Notes: generated by a model not told the origin, from the sequence alone. Positions 26,624 through 35,969 are shown, counted from the first letter of the stretch. The stretch: DNA of 64,000 nucleotides from an uncultured Ruminococcus sp. (GCA_900538575.1 UPZA01000004.1:62001-126000); one strand, 5' to 3'. Numbers and translations are program-made.

Positions 26624-28999
26624 TCAGCCTGATTGATCGTTTACGCCAAATGTAAGCTCTATTACAGTTCCCTTCGGAACGATGTTTCCCGCTTCTACCG
26701 ACTGAGATTGAACCACCGAAGACGATGAATCAGTTGACGCGCCGCTTGCGACAAACGTCAATCCCGCGGATGTAATCAAGTAGCTTGCGTCTGACAACGA
26801 ATATCCTGTAAGATCAGGAACCTCTACATTTTCCTGAGTATAATTTTTCTGCGTGTAAAGTATAACTGTTCCGCCTTGTGAAACAACGCTTCCTGAAAGC
26901 GGCATCTGTCCGCATACCGTTTCACCATCGCCGACTATCTGATAAGTCAGTCCCTTTGCGTCAAGAGCCTGTTTTGCATCGTTTATAGTCATATCCTCTA
27001 CAAAAGGAATAGTAACGTCCATATTTCTAACCTCTTCCTCTGAATATTCAGGATAATATCCCAAATAAGGAAGAATCTCCTCCATAACCTTTCTGGAATA
27101 AGGCACGGCTATTTGACTTCCGTAATATTCGCCTGACATAGGCTCGTCGGCCATTATCAGCATTATAACCTCGGGATCGTCAGCAGGCGCAAAGCAACAG
27201 TAAGAAGCTACATATCTCATCGGATCTTCCTCGTCGCCGGCATAATCGTCAAGCTTTTCGGAGGTACCGCTCTTACCGCCTACATGATACCCCTTAATAT
27301 ATGCGCCGTTGCTAAGAGCGACTGTTTCGAGAGTCTGGCACATTAATTCTGACGTCTCCTCAGAAATCACCTGACGCTTTATAGTTTTTTCCTTTGTCAT
27401 AACTACGTTTCCATCGTTATCGACTATTTTGTTTACAACATAGGGAGTAACCAGATTTCCGCCGTTTATTACGGCGGCATACGCGGTGATCATTTCAAGA
27501 GGAGTCACCTTATTTGTCTGACCAAACGAACAGGAAGCAAGTTCAACAGGTCCCATACCCTCTACACCCTGGTAATAGCTTGTAGCTTCTGCGGGCAGAT
27601 CTATTCCCGTTCTTTCCGTAAGGCCGTATGCCTTAAAGTAATCAAAAAACTTTTCAGAACCTAAACGTCTGCCTATTTCTATAAAGGCAGGGTTGCAGGA
27701 ATTCGTTATCGCTTCAACGAATGACTGTGAACCGTGCCCCGAGGTTTTCCAGCAATGTATAGGAGACGTTCCTTCAACAACCGTAACAGAACCCGAACAA
27801 TTGAACGTATCATTTAAGGTTATCAGATTTTCCTCTAAAGCCGCCGAGCTTGTAATAACCTTAAAAACAGAGCCCGGTATGTAAAGCTCGGTAATAGCTT
27901 TATTCTTCCACTGCTGCTCACGGGCGTCTACATATGCGTCGTTATACTGTTCTTCTGTCAGGGACGCAAGCAGCGAAGCCGCCTTATCCTCCTTTATGAC
28001 TTCATTTTTATCTATATCGAGAAGTCCCATATCCTGAGCCGATTGAGCTATCTGGATATCCGCAACGTCCGACGGATTATTTAGATCAAATCCCGGCGCC
28101 GTAGCCATTGCTAAGACTGCTCCGGTTTTGGCGTTCATTATTATACCGCAGGCTCTGTCCTCAATTTCAAATTGACTAACCATTTCCTCAAGATTTTTTT
28201 CAAGGGAATATTGCAGAGTTCTGTCAATAGTCAAATAAAGAGAATTGCCGTCCTGCGCCTCGTATGTTTTTGAATATCTGTATGGCATTTCGTTTCCGTT
28301 GGCATCTTTAGCGGAAATCACCTTACCGTCGGTTCCGGATAAATACTCGTCATACTGATATTCCAATCCATACTGCCCGTCGCCGTCTGCGTTTGTAAAG
28401 CCTATAACCGACGCTGCAAGTTCGTCCTGAGGATAATATCTTTTTGTATCTTCCTCTATTTGAATTGAATTAACGTCATTTTCGTCCATAAACGCAATAA
28501 TGCTGTCAGCAACAGGCTTTTCCACCTGTGTTTTTAAAATTTTATACTGCGTGTTTTCATTCATTGCGTTCTTAACTGTTTCAGACTTTATTTCCAGTTG
28601 GTCAGCCAAAAAATCAATAATCTCGTTCTGGACCTCTTCAGCGCTTTTTATAACTGTACCTGACGGAAGCTCTCCCTTAGCAAGCTGTTTTTGCTGTGCG
28701 CTTACAGCTTCCGCTTTTTTTTCCATTTCGCTTCTGAAAAGATCCGGATCCATATAAACTTTATAAACAGTGGCGCTTTGCGCAAGAATTACGCCATTGC
28801 TGTCATAAATTGCACCTCTGTTAGCCGAAATAGATATAGTTCCGAAATGATATTCATTAGCCTTTTCCTGATAAAATTTATTATCCAGAACAGAAAGCTT
28901 AAAAAGTCTGACGATTATACATCCGACAAATATCAATATGGCTATAAGCACTATTCTATTGGTACGCTTTTTCATTTGAATTGTAGGTTTGTCTGCCAT
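26624..28999 (-). CDS. spoVD: SpoVD/PBP2-type septal transpeptidase with two PASTA domains
   Basis: A 791-residue class B PBP with an N-terminal membrane anchor (~17-37) and a dimerisation domain beginning ISANRGAIYDSNG. The transpeptidase domain has active-site PGSVFKVI (~380), SCN (~437) and KSGTSEKL (~582), and two PASTA domains close the protein (~665-720 and ~728-790). The double PASTA end is typical of SpoVD and vegetative PBP2X-like proteins in Firmicutes. It is the partner of FtsW. I use the second ATG because GGAGG lies 5 nt in front of it. A terminator-like hairpin stands only ~12 nt before this SD. Confidence 0.93.
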   Translation of the reverse strand: MADKPTIQMKKRTNRIVLIAILIFVGCIIVRLFKLSVLDNKFYQEKANEYHFGTISISANRGAIYDSNGVILAQSATVYKVYMDPDLFRSEMEKKAEAVSAQQKQLAKGELPSGTVIKSAEEVQNEIIDFLADQLEIKSETVKNAMNENTQYKILKTQVEKPVADSIIAFMDENDVNSIQIEEDTKRYYPQDELAASVIGFTNADGDGQYGLEYQYDEYLSGTDGKVISAKDANGNEMPYRYSKTYEAQDGNSLYLTIDRTLQYSLEKNLEEMVSQFEIEDRACGIIMNAKTGAVLAMATAPGFDLNNPSDVADIQIAQSAQDMGLLDIDKNEVIKEDKAASLLASLTEEQYNDAYVDAREQQWKNKAITELYIPGSVFKVITSSAALEENLITLNDTFNCSGSVTVVEGTSPIHCWKTSGHGSQSFVEAITNSCNPAFIEIGRRLGSEKFFDYFKAYGLTERTGIDLPAEATSYYQGVEGMGPVELASCSFGQTNKVTPLEMITAYAAVINGGNLVTPYVVNKIVDNDGNVVMTKEKTIKRQVISEETSELMCQTLETVALSNGAYIKGYHVGGKSGTSEKLDDYAGDEEDPMRYVASYCCFAPADDPEVIMLIMADEPMSGEYYGSQIAVPYSRKVMEEILPYLGYYPEYSEEEVRNMDVTIPFVEDMTINDAKQALDAKGLTYQIVGDGETVCGQMPLSGSVVSQGGTVILYTQKNYTQENVEVPDLTGYSLSDASYLITSAGLTFVASGASTDSSSSVVQSQSVEAGNIVPKGTVIELTFGVNDQSG

Positions 29000-29011
29000 A
29001 AAAGCCTCCAT

Positions 29012-29324
29012 AGATTATATAAAATAAGGCAGGGATTATTGAATTTTCCCCTGCCATGGCGAATGTATTATTTATTTTTATAATTAAACAAACTATAAAT
29101 ATGCTTAATTATAACAACAAATTCATTCATTTACTGAATTGGTCATTACACCGGTAAACGGCACATATTAAATATTTAAAAGGAATACCGGCACACTGAT
29201 ACTTGCAGACGTATCCCCTGTGCCGAGATCCTATTTCCGTACACCCGTTTTGTTGTTCTTTGTTTGTTTCTCTCCTGACAGCTCTTTTATTTATATTTGT
29301 CTGCCTTTAATTAATAATATTGCA
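29012..29324 (-). promoter_or_regulatory. structured spacer (candidate attenuator) between ftsL and spoVD
   Basis: A 313-nt gap inside an otherwise tightly packed cluster. On the minus strand it holds three hairpins in order. The first is a two-part stem at 29189-29225 (CGGCACA/TGTGCCG outside, GATAC/GTATC inside, 8-nt loop), which can extend outward with GGAA/TTCC. The second is a perfect 10-bp AT stem at 29078-29114. The third is a 7-bp GC stem with a T-rich tail that has the form of an intrinsic terminator. No coding frame with a Shine-Dalgarno and no riboswitch consensus I know is present. A weak promoter-like pair (TTGTTG, TATAGT) occurs inside it. Confidence 0.5.
29018..29055 (-). terminator. 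terminator-like hairpin directly before spoVD
   Basis: GGCAGGG (29049-29055 on the opposite strand) pairs with CCCTGCC around a 14-nt loop and is followed on the minus strand by TTATTTTAT. The T tract ends about 12 nt before the spoVD Shine-Dalgarno. Confidence 0.65.
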
Positions 29325-29846
29325 TCACCCAAAAATATATTCCACAAGCTTGTCAAATTTATCTTTTACCTTGACAAAAATGTTTTTTTCTTCTTCGGGA
29401 ATTTCTACTACATCATCAGTCTGAGTTTCAACATATTTTATCTGTGAATTGTTGAGCTTTTGCAGTCCAAGAACCTTAACTGCGTATTCCTCAACGTTTT
29501 TTAACGTCATTTTACTTTCAAGCTCTGATTGCAGACGGACATTTTCACTTTGCATACTCTCAAGATTCTGATTTGCACTTGAAATCTGACGATACATTTT
29601 GTTTGTTTCCACCTTGCTCGAAAGGACAATAAACGCTAATGAAAATGCAGAGAGTGCAATAAGGAACACCTTTGAAGCTGAGCCTCTTTTGGGAGGGGTC
29701 TTTTTCATGGTGATTTTCGGCGCCCGTATAATTTCCGGTTCTTCCGCAGGCATTCTCGGCATATACACCGGTTCATCGTAAGCGTCTGCCGGTTTATGGG
29801 GGTTATCATGCAAAATGTAGTCGTAAGCTGAATTGTCTGCGGCCAT
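29325..29846 (-). CDS. ftsL: FtsL-like septum protein
   Basis: A 173-residue bitopic protein. It has a proline-rich cytoplasmic N terminus (~1-55), one transmembrane helix (~58-78), then a leucine-zipper-like coiled coil (residues ~80-115, MYRQISSANQNLESMQSENVRLQSELE region) and a short extracellular end. The arrangement and the position between rsmH and the septal PBP identify FtsL, which pairs with a DivIC/FtsB-type protein to activate septal wall synthesis. FtsL proteins have little sequence conservation, so the call depends on topology and context. Confidence 0.83.
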   Translation of the reverse strand: MAADNSAYDYILHDNPHKPADAYDEPVYMPRMPAEEPEIIRAPKITMKKTPPKRGSASKVFLIALSAFSLAFIVLSSKVETNKMYRQISSANQNLESMQSENVRLQSELESKMTLKNVEEYAVKVLGLQKLNNSQIKYVETQTDDVVEIPEEEKNIFVKVKDKFDKLVEYIFG

Positions 29847-29856
29847 AGCAAAGCAC

Positions 29857-30780
29857 CTATCTCCTTTCTATTATTCTTAGTTTAGCACTTCTGCTTCGGT
29901 TGTTCTGTTCAAGCTCGTCCGTACGCGCCTCTATCGGCTTTTTATTAACAAGCTTACCTTCAGGAATTCTGCCGCAGACGCACTGCGGAAAATCCGGCGG
30001 ACAGATACAGCCCTTGCACCATCCGGAAAATCTCTGTTTAACAATTCTGTCTTCAAGGGAATGAAACGTTATAACAGCGAGTCTTCCTCCGGTTTTCAAA
30101 CTGTAAAACGCGGCGTCAAGCCCCTTTGAAAGATGTTCAAATTCACCGTTCACCGCTATTCTTATAGCTTGAAATGTTTTTTTGCAGGGGTTTTTCTCCC
30201 GTCTAACCGCAGCCGGAACACTGCTTTTAATTATTTCTGCAAGCTCCAGAGTGGTTTCAACAGGTTTTTCCTGCCTTCTTAATACGATTTCAGAGGCTAT
30301 TTTCCTTGAAAATTTCTCTTCGCCGTATTCAAAAATAATTTTAGAAAGCTGCTCTTTAGTATAATTGTTTACAATATCGTAAGCGCTTATACCCTCCTGA
30401 CTCATTCTCATGTCTAACGGAGCGTCCTTATGATATGAAAAACCCCTCTCCGCCGTATCCAACTGATGTGATGAAACACCGAGGTCGAGCAGAACACCGT
30501 CAGTCTTTTCAATCCCTAAGGAATCAAGCACAAAACTCAGATCAGAATAATTGCTTCTTATAACCTTGGCATTATAGCCGTTAAGCCTTTCAGCAGCAAT
30601 TCTGACTGCGTCCGGATCTCTATCCAAAGCAATAAGAAGTCCTCCGGACGTAAGCTTTTCCGCAATTTTTCTTGAATGTCCCGCACCACCGACCGTTCCG
30701 TCAACATAAATACCGTCCGGCTTTATTGCAAGACCTTCAACGCTCTCGTCAAGCAACACTGAAACATGAGAAAACTCCAT
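29857..30780 (-). CDS. rsmH: 16S rRNA (cytosine1402-N4)-methyltransferase
   Basis: A 307-residue RsmH/MraW protein. It has HVSVLLDESVEGLAIKPDGIYVDGTVGGAGHS (SAM motif I, ~5-36), DGVLLDLGVSSHQLDTAERGFS (~94-115), the GEFEHLSKGLDAA segment, ITFHSLEDRIVKQRF and the C-terminal NKKPI...NNRSRSAKLRI end. It methylates N4 of C1402 in the ribosomal P site. It follows mraZ by 11 nt, the invariant start of the dcw cluster. Confidence 0.96.
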   Translation of the reverse strand: MEFSHVSVLLDESVEGLAIKPDGIYVDGTVGGAGHSRKIAEKLTSGGLLIALDRDPDAVRIAAERLNGYNAKVIRSNYSDLSFVLDSLGIEKTDGVLLDLGVSSHQLDTAERGFSYHKDAPLDMRMSQEGISAYDIVNNYTKEQLSKIIFEYGEEKFSRKIASEIVLRRQEKPVETTLELAEIIKSSVPAAVRREKNPCKKTFQAIRIAVNGEFEHLSKGLDAAFYSLKTGGRLAVITFHSLEDRIVKQRFSGWCKGCICPPDFPQCVCGRIPEGKLVNKKPIEARTDELEQNNRSRSAKLRIIERR

Positions 30781-30791
30781 ATAAAATCTCC

Positions 30792-31229
30792 TTAGATACC
30801 AAGCTGCTGCATTGCTGCAAGCATTTTTTCCATATCCATATTACTCTGCTGGTTGTCCCACAATTCTTTATCCCAGATTTCCGCTTTGTCATCTAAGCCG
30901 ATAACAACAACGTCTTTTGTTAGTCCTGCAAATTCACGCAGATCAGACGGAATAAGAACTCTGCCCTGCTTGTCCGGAATCAATTCGCCGGCGCCCGAAA
31001 AAAGCCATCTTTTTATATCGAGACCGCCCATAGAATCTGGCAAAGCAGCAACCTTTGCAGCGAGTTTTTCCCATTCTTCTTTAGAATAAATTGTCAGACA
31101 CTTCTGGTTAATGCTTTTGGTAACGTAAAATTCTCCTCCCAGTAAATCTCTAAGCTTCGTCGGAAAGCTCATTCTTCCCTTAGCATCTATGTTATGATGA
31201 TAAGTACCCATTAGAGCTGTAAGAGCCAT
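30792..31229 (-). CDS. mraZ: transcriptional regulator MraZ
   Basis: A 145-residue protein with two AbrB-like halves, each carrying the DxxGR motif: HHNIDAKGRMSFPTKLRDLL near the N terminus and PDKQGRVLIPSDLREFAGL in the second half. MraZ forms a ring oligomer and represses its own operon in species studied. I set the start at the ATG whose upstream AAAGGCGGTG is one mismatch from the ideal Shine-Dalgarno; a TTG 42 nt earlier would add residues absent from the family. A direct-repeat MraZ box candidate lies in its leader. Confidence 0.93.
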   Translation of the reverse strand: MALTALMGTYHHNIDAKGRMSFPTKLRDLLGGEFYVTKSINQKCLTIYSKEEWEKLAAKVAALPDSMGGLDIKRWLFSGAGELIPDKQGRVLIPSDLREFAGLTKDVVVIGLDDKAEIWDKELWDNQQSNMDMEKMLAAMQQLGI

Positions 31230-31297
31230 CTCCGACACCGCCTTTCTGACTATTAAGGATTTAATCACCAAAAAAGTGAATATTTTACATCAAATTC

Positions 31298-31311
31298 CCA
31301 CACTTCACCAC
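31298..31311 (-). promoter_or_regulatory. candidate MraZ box upstream of mraZ
   Basis: Two GTGG cores (31308-31311 and 31298-31301) are spaced exactly 10 bp apart on the minus strand (GTGGTGAAGTGTGGGA), just downstream of the mraZ promoter. MraZ operators in studied species are short GTGG/TGGG-type direct repeats with 10-bp period. Only two repeats are evident. Confidence 0.5.
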
Positions 31312-31323
31312 CGTGTACATATT

Positions 31324-31352
31324 ATTATAATACAATTACAAAAAAACGTCAA
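31324..31352 (-). promoter_or_regulatory. sigma-A promoter of the dcw cluster
   Basis: TTGACG (31347-31352) and TATAAT (31324-31329) with a 17-bp spacer, about 95 nt upstream of mraZ. Confidence 0.8.
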
Positions 31353-31419
31353 GTTTAAATGCGAATCTGAAAAGATAAATGCTTACAAATTTAGTATGAA
31401 TTTTTTGTATAAAATCAAC

Positions 31420-31447
31420 AAAGCAGTTTAATTAAATAAACTGCTTT
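31420..31447. repeat. perfect AT-rich inverted repeat between tuf and mraZ
   Basis: AAAGCAGTTTA and TAAACTGCTTT form an 11-bp perfect stem with a short loop, about 30 bp beyond the tuf terminator on the minus strand. It may be a second, weaker terminator that isolates tuf from the dcw promoter. Confidence 0.5.
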
Positions 31448-31477
31448 AAATTACTATATTTAGTTTATCTATGTAAA

Positions 31478-31510
31478 AAAATAAAAAGCGGAACATTAAA
31501 TTCCGCTTTT
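31478..31510 (-). terminator. intrinsic terminator of the str operon
   Basis: AAAGCGGAA/TTCCGCTTT stem with 7-nt loop followed on the minus strand by TTATTTTTTT, 13 nt after the tuf stop. Confidence 0.88.
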
Positions 31511-31522
31511 TAATATTAATTA

Positions 31523-32722
31523 TTATTCATTAATAGCTACAACTACGCCAGAACCTACTGTACGTCCGCCCTCACGAATAGCAAAACGAAGTCCTTCTTC
31601 AATAGCGATCGGTGTAATAAGCTCTACGTTCATTTCAACGTTATCGCCAGGAGTACACATTTCAACGCCTTCAGGAAGAGTTACAATACCTGTAACGTCA
31701 GTTGTTCTGAAATAGAACTGAGGTCTGTAATTAGTAAAGAATGGAGTATGACGACCGCCTTCTTCCTTCTTCAAAACATAAACCTGACCCTTAAACTTAG
31801 TATGCGGATGAATTGAACCCGGCTGACAAAGAACCTGTCCTCTTTCAACCTGATCTCTTGTAATACCACGGAGAAGCGCGCCGATATTATCGCCTGCTTC
31901 AGCGTAATCAAGAGTCTTTCTGAACATTTCGATACCAGTTACAACTGTCTTATCCTTTTCTTCCTTAAGACCAACGATTTCAATTTCATCGCCAACCTTA
32001 AGCTGTCCTCTTTCAACTCTGCCTGTAACAACAGTACCACGACCGGAAATTGTCATAGTATCTTCAATAGGCATAAGGAAAGGAAGATCTGCCTTACGCT
32101 CAGGAGTTGGAATATATGAATCAACGGCATCCATAAGCTCAATAATAGGAGCGTATGCTGGATCGTTGATATCATCAGGAGCATTCAAAGCGGCAAGAGC
32201 TGAACCCTTAATGATAGGAGTATCGTCGCCTGGGAATTCATATTCATCTAAAGTAGCTCTGATATCCATTTCAACAAGCTCAAGAAGCTCAGGGTCATCA
32301 ACCTGATCAGCCTTGTTCATAAATACTACGATATATGGAACGCCAACCTGACGAGCAAGAAGCAGATGCTCCTTAGTCTGAGCCATAGGACCGTCAGAAG
32401 AAGCAACAACGAGAATAGCTCCGTCCATCTGTGCTGCACCTGTGATCATGTTCTTTACATAGTCAGCATGTCCGGGACAGTCAACGTGAGCATAGTGACG
32501 ATTATCTGTTTCATATTCAACGTGTGCTGTATTAATTGTAATACCACGTTCTCTTTCTTCCGGAGCCTTATCAATCATATCGTAAGCTTCGTACTGTGCC
32601 TGACCCTTAAGTGCAAGAGTCTTTGTGATAGCGGCTGTAAGAGTTGTCTTACCATGGTCAACGTGTCCAATTGTACCAATGTTTACATGTGGTTTGGTTC
32701 TTTCAAATTTAGCCTTTGCCAT
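31523..32722 (-). CDS. tuf: elongation factor Tu
   Basis: A 399-residue GTPase. G1 GHVDHGKT (19-26), G3 DCPGH, G4 NKAD and the three-domain layout ending in VGSGVVVAINE are all present, with the complete C-terminal beta-barrel domains. It delivers aminoacyl-tRNA to the ribosome. It is the last gene of the str operon (rpsL-rpsG-fusA-tuf) and is followed by a strong terminator. Confidence 0.99.
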   Translation of the reverse strand: MAKAKFERTKPHVNIGTIGHVDHGKTTLTAAITKTLALKGQAQYEAYDMIDKAPEERERGITINTAHVEYETDNRHYAHVDCPGHADYVKNMITGAAQMDGAILVVASSDGPMAQTKEHLLLARQVGVPYIVVFMNKADQVDDPELLELVEMDIRATLDEYEFPGDDTPIIKGSALAALNAPDDINDPAYAPIIELMDAVDSYIPTPERKADLPFLMPIEDTMTISGRGTVVTGRVERGQLKVGDEIEIVGLKEEKDKTVVTGIEMFRKTLDYAEAGDNIGALLRGITRDQVERGQVLCQPGSIHPHTKFKGQVYVLKKEEGGRHTPFFTNYRPQFYFRTTDVTGIVTLPEGVEMCTPGDNVEMNVELITPIAIEEGLRFAIREGGRTVGSGVVVAINE

Positions 32723-32833
32723 TGGAAAAATCCTCCTTAAATTTAATTGAATTGATTCCTTATGAATACCATTTTAACACAGATTCCTAAGGATTTCAAG
32801 TGTTTTTTTGAAAATATCAAACAAAGCCGGAAA

Positions 32834-34918
32834 TCAGGCGTTTGTTTTATTTCTTGATGTCATAATCTTTTCAGCGATGTTCTTTGGAACTTCAAGATAG
32901 CTGTGCGGTTCCATAGAATACTGACCGCGTCCCTGCGTATTTGAACGAAGCTCGTTTGAATATCCGAACATTTCTGAAAGCGGAACCAAGGCGTCAACCT
33001 GAATTGCTCCCGGTCTTGTTTCCTGTCCCTGTATCTGTCCGCGGCGTGAACTAAGATCGCCGATAACGGTACCGGTATATTCATCAGGAACAATAACGCA
33101 TACTTTCATGATAGGCTCCATAAGAACCGGTTCAGCCTTTCTCATAGCTTCCTTAAATGCCATTGAACCGGCAATCTGGAACGCCATCTCTGAAGAGTCA
33201 ACTTCATGATACGAACCGTCGTAAAGCTCTACGCAAACATCCACAACTTCATATCCGGCAAGAATACCGGCTTTCATAGCGCCCTGTATTCCCTTGTCTA
33301 CTGCCGGAATATATTCCTTTGGAATAGCGCCTCCGACAATTGAATTCTTAAATTCATAACCCTTACCGGATTCGTTAGGCGACACTCTGATCTTTACGTG
33401 ACCGTATTGACCCTTACCGCCCGACTGTCTTGCATATTTATGATCGACGTCGGAGCTGCCCTTAATAGTTTCCTTATAGGAAACCTGAGGAGCGCCTACG
33501 TTAGCCTCTACTTTAAATTCACGCAGAAGTCTATCTACAATAATTTCAAGATGAAGCTCGCCCATTCCGGCTATAATAGTCTGTCCGGTTTCTTCATCAG
33601 TATAGGTTCTGAATGTAGGATCCTCTTCTGCAAGCTTTGCAAGAGCTATGCCCATCTTCTCCTGACCTGCTTTTGTCTTAGGCTCAATAGCGAGCTGAAT
33701 AACAGGTTCCGGAAATTCCATAGATTCAAGAATAACAGGATTCTTTTCATCACACAGCGTATCGCCGGTAGTCGTGTTCTTAAGACCGACAGCAGCGGCT
33801 ATATCCCCTGCGTAAACAGTTTCAATATCTTTTCTGTGATTTGAATGCATCTGAAGAATACGTCCCAGTCTTTCCTTGTTATCCTTGGTCGCATTTAAAA
33901 CGGTTGAGCCTGCGTTTACGGTACCGGAATAAACTCTGAAAAAGCAAAGCTTTCCTACAAACGGATCCGTAGCAATTTTAAACGCCAAAGCTGAAAACGG
34001 CTCTTCGTCAGACGAATGCCTAACGCACGGCTCGTCAGTATCAGGATTAATTCCCTTAATAGCAGGAACATCAACCGGCGACGGCATATAGTCTATAACT
34101 GCGTCAAGAAGCTTCTGGACGCCCTTATTCTTATATGAAGTACCGCACGTTACAGGAACCATTTCATTAGCTATTGTCGCTTTTCTTATAGAAGCCTTGA
34201 TTTCTTCAATCGTCAGCTCTTCTCCGTCGAGATATTTCATCATAAGCTCTTCATCCTGCTCGGCAACCTGCTCAAGCAAGGAAGCGTGATATTCCTCAGC
34301 CTTTTCCTTTAAATCCTCAGGAATATCCTCAACTCTGATATCCTTTCCGAGATCATCGTAGTATACATAAGCTTTCATTTCAACCAGATCGACAATACCC
34401 TTAAAGGTTTCCTCCGATCCGATAGGAAGCTGAATCGGAACAGCATTACAATGCAGTCTGTTTTTCATCATATCTACGACATTGTAGAAATCAGCGCCCA
34501 TGATATCCATCTTATTTACATAAGCCATTCTCGGAACCTGGTATTCGTCAGCCTGTCTCCAAACTGTTTCCGACTGAGGCTCAACGCCGCCCTTTGCGCA
34601 GAAAACTGTAACAGAGCCGTCAAGAACTCTCAATGAACGTTCAACCTCAACTGTAAAGTCTACGTGTCCGGGCGTATCTATAATATTAATTCTGTGGCCT
34701 GCCCAGTATGCAGTAGTAGCGGCAGAAGTAATAGTGATACCTCTTTCCTGCTCCTGCTCCATCCAGTCCATTGTAGCAGCACCCTCGTGAGTTTCGCCTA
34801 TTTTATGGTTAATACCGGTATAAAACAGTATACGCTCTGTTGTGGTGGTTTTACCTGCGTCAATGTGAGCCATTATACCTATATTTCTTGTATGTTCAAG
34901 CGAACAGTCTCTTGGCAT
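32834..34918 (-). CDS. fusA: elongation factor G
   Basis: A 694-residue translocase with MAHIDAGKTTTTERIL (P-loop, ~15-30), DTPGHVDF, NKMDIMGADF, and the domain IV/V region including GKGQYGHVKI and GYSNELRSNTQGRGQYSM. It catalyses ribosomal translocation with GTP. It lies 30 nt after rpsG in the str operon. Confidence 0.98.
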   Translation of the reverse strand: MPRDCSLEHTRNIGIMAHIDAGKTTTTERILFYTGINHKIGETHEGAATMDWMEQEQERGITITSAATTAYWAGHRINIIDTPGHVDFTVEVERSLRVLDGSVTVFCAKGGVEPQSETVWRQADEYQVPRMAYVNKMDIMGADFYNVVDMMKNRLHCNAVPIQLPIGSEETFKGIVDLVEMKAYVYYDDLGKDIRVEDIPEDLKEKAEEYHASLLEQVAEQDEELMMKYLDGEELTIEEIKASIRKATIANEMVPVTCGTSYKNKGVQKLLDAVIDYMPSPVDVPAIKGINPDTDEPCVRHSSDEEPFSALAFKIATDPFVGKLCFFRVYSGTVNAGSTVLNATKDNKERLGRILQMHSNHRKDIETVYAGDIAAAVGLKNTTTGDTLCDEKNPVILESMEFPEPVIQLAIEPKTKAGQEKMGIALAKLAEEDPTFRTYTDEETGQTIIAGMGELHLEIIVDRLLREFKVEANVGAPQVSYKETIKGSSDVDHKYARQSGGKGQYGHVKIRVSPNESGKGYEFKNSIVGGAIPKEYIPAVDKGIQGAMKAGILAGYEVVDVCVELYDGSYHEVDSSEMAFQIAGSMAFKEAMRKAEPVLMEPIMKVCVIVPDEYTGTVIGDLSSRRGQIQGQETRPGAIQVDALVPLSEMFGYSNELRSNTQGRGQYSMEPHSYLEVPKNIAEKIMTSRNKTNA

Positions 34919-34948
34919 AATTTTTCTCCTTAATTAAACAATTGCAGA

Positions 34949-35419
34949 TTACCAGCGGTAGTGTGCAAACGCCTTGTTTGCTTCCGCCATTTTGTGTGTA
35001 TCATCGCGCTTCTTGCAGGCGCCGCCTGTTCCGTTGATTGCGTCCATGATTTCACCGGCAAGTCTTTCCTTCATTGTCTTTTCATTTCTCTCTCTTGAGT
35101 ACTTTGTTATCCATCTCAGTCCGAGAGTCTGACGTCTTTCAGGACGTACTTCCATCGGAACCTGATATGTCGCGCCGCCCATTCTGCGGGCTTTAACCTC
35201 AAGAACCGGCATTATGTTTTCCATTGCCTCTTCAAACGCCTCAAGAGCGTCCTTACCTGTTTTTTCAGCAACAATGTCAAACGCGCCGTAAACTATTTTC
35301 TGAGCAACACCCTTCTTACCGTCCAGCATAATATTATTTATCAGACGTGTAACAAGCTTTGAGTTATACAAAGGGTCCTGCAATACATCACGTTTTGCGA
35401 TATTACCTCTTCTTGGCAT
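34949..35419 (-). CDS. rpsG: 30S ribosomal protein S7
   Basis: 156 residues beginning MPRRGNIAKRDVLQDPLYNSKLVTRLIN, the standard S7 start and length, ending NKAFAHYRW. GGAGGG lies 8 nt upstream of this ATG, which decides against the six-residue longer frame. S7 nucleates assembly of the 30S head. The 130-nt gap to rpsL holds small hairpins but no gene. Confidence 0.98.
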   Translation of the reverse strand: MPRRGNIAKRDVLQDPLYNSKLVTRLINNIMLDGKKGVAQKIVYGAFDIVAEKTGKDALEAFEEAMENIMPVLEVKARRMGGATYQVPMEVRPERRQTLGLRWITKYSRERNEKTMKERLAGEIMDAINGTGGACKKRDDTHKMAEANKAFAHYRW

Positions 35420-35552
35420 TTCGCTTCCCTCCTTCACATGTTTTCATGAATTCATAGGTACTCGTCTTTGTACAGACGTCAAGACCAATGCAGAGGATCT
35501 AATATATTAAATCTCCACATATAATCCTGTGGCAGTTATCCTATTTCAATAA

Positions 35553-35969
35553 TTATTTTGCCTTCGGCTTCTTAGCGCCGTATTTTGAACGAGCCTGCAT
35601 TCTGTTGGCAACGCCCTGAGCGTCAAGAGTGCCTCTGATGATGTGGTAACGCACACCCGGGAGATCCTTGACACGTCCGCCTCTTATAAGAACAACGCTG
35701 TGTTCCTGAAGATTATGGCCGATTCCGGGGATATAAGCTGTAACTTCATTTCCGTTTGTAAGCTTTACTCTGGCAATCTTTCTCATAGCTGAGTTAGGCT
35801 TCTTAGGAGTAGATGTTCTTACAGCAGTACAAACTCCGCGCTTCTGAGGAGAACTCTGATCAATTAAGGTCTTCTTCTTTGCGTTATAGCCCTTCTGAAG
35901 AGCCGGAGCCGTGGATTTTACCTCAAGAACCTGTCTTCCCTTACGAACCAATTGATTAAATGTTGGCAT
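35553..35969 (-). CDS. rpsL: 30S ribosomal protein S12
   Basis: 138 residues starting MPTFNQLVRKGR, with the decoding-centre loops TPKKPNSAMRKIARVKLTNG (streptomycin-resistance hot-spot Lys42 region, K present) and GVRYHIIRGTLDAQGV. GGAGG precedes this ATG. It is the first gene of the str operon and is driven by a consensus promoter. Confidence 0.98.
   Translation of the reverse strand: MPTFNQLVRKGRQVLEVKSTAPALQKGYNAKKKTLIDQSSPQKRGVCTAVRTSTPKKPNSAMRKIARVKLTNGNEVTAYIPGIGHNLQEHSVVLIRGGRVKDLPGVRYHIIRGTLDAQGVANRMQARSKYGAKKPKAK

Noticed and set aside
29206..29285. Possible leader peptide (GTG start, 22 codons) in the ftsL-spoVD spacer.
   Set aside because: The only SD-like sequence is about 24 nt from the GTG, and the peptide has no run of a single amino acid that would fit classic attenuation.
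31230..31271. TTG start giving a longer MraZ.
   Set aside because: The added residues do not belong to the family, and a near-ideal SD precedes the downstream ATG.
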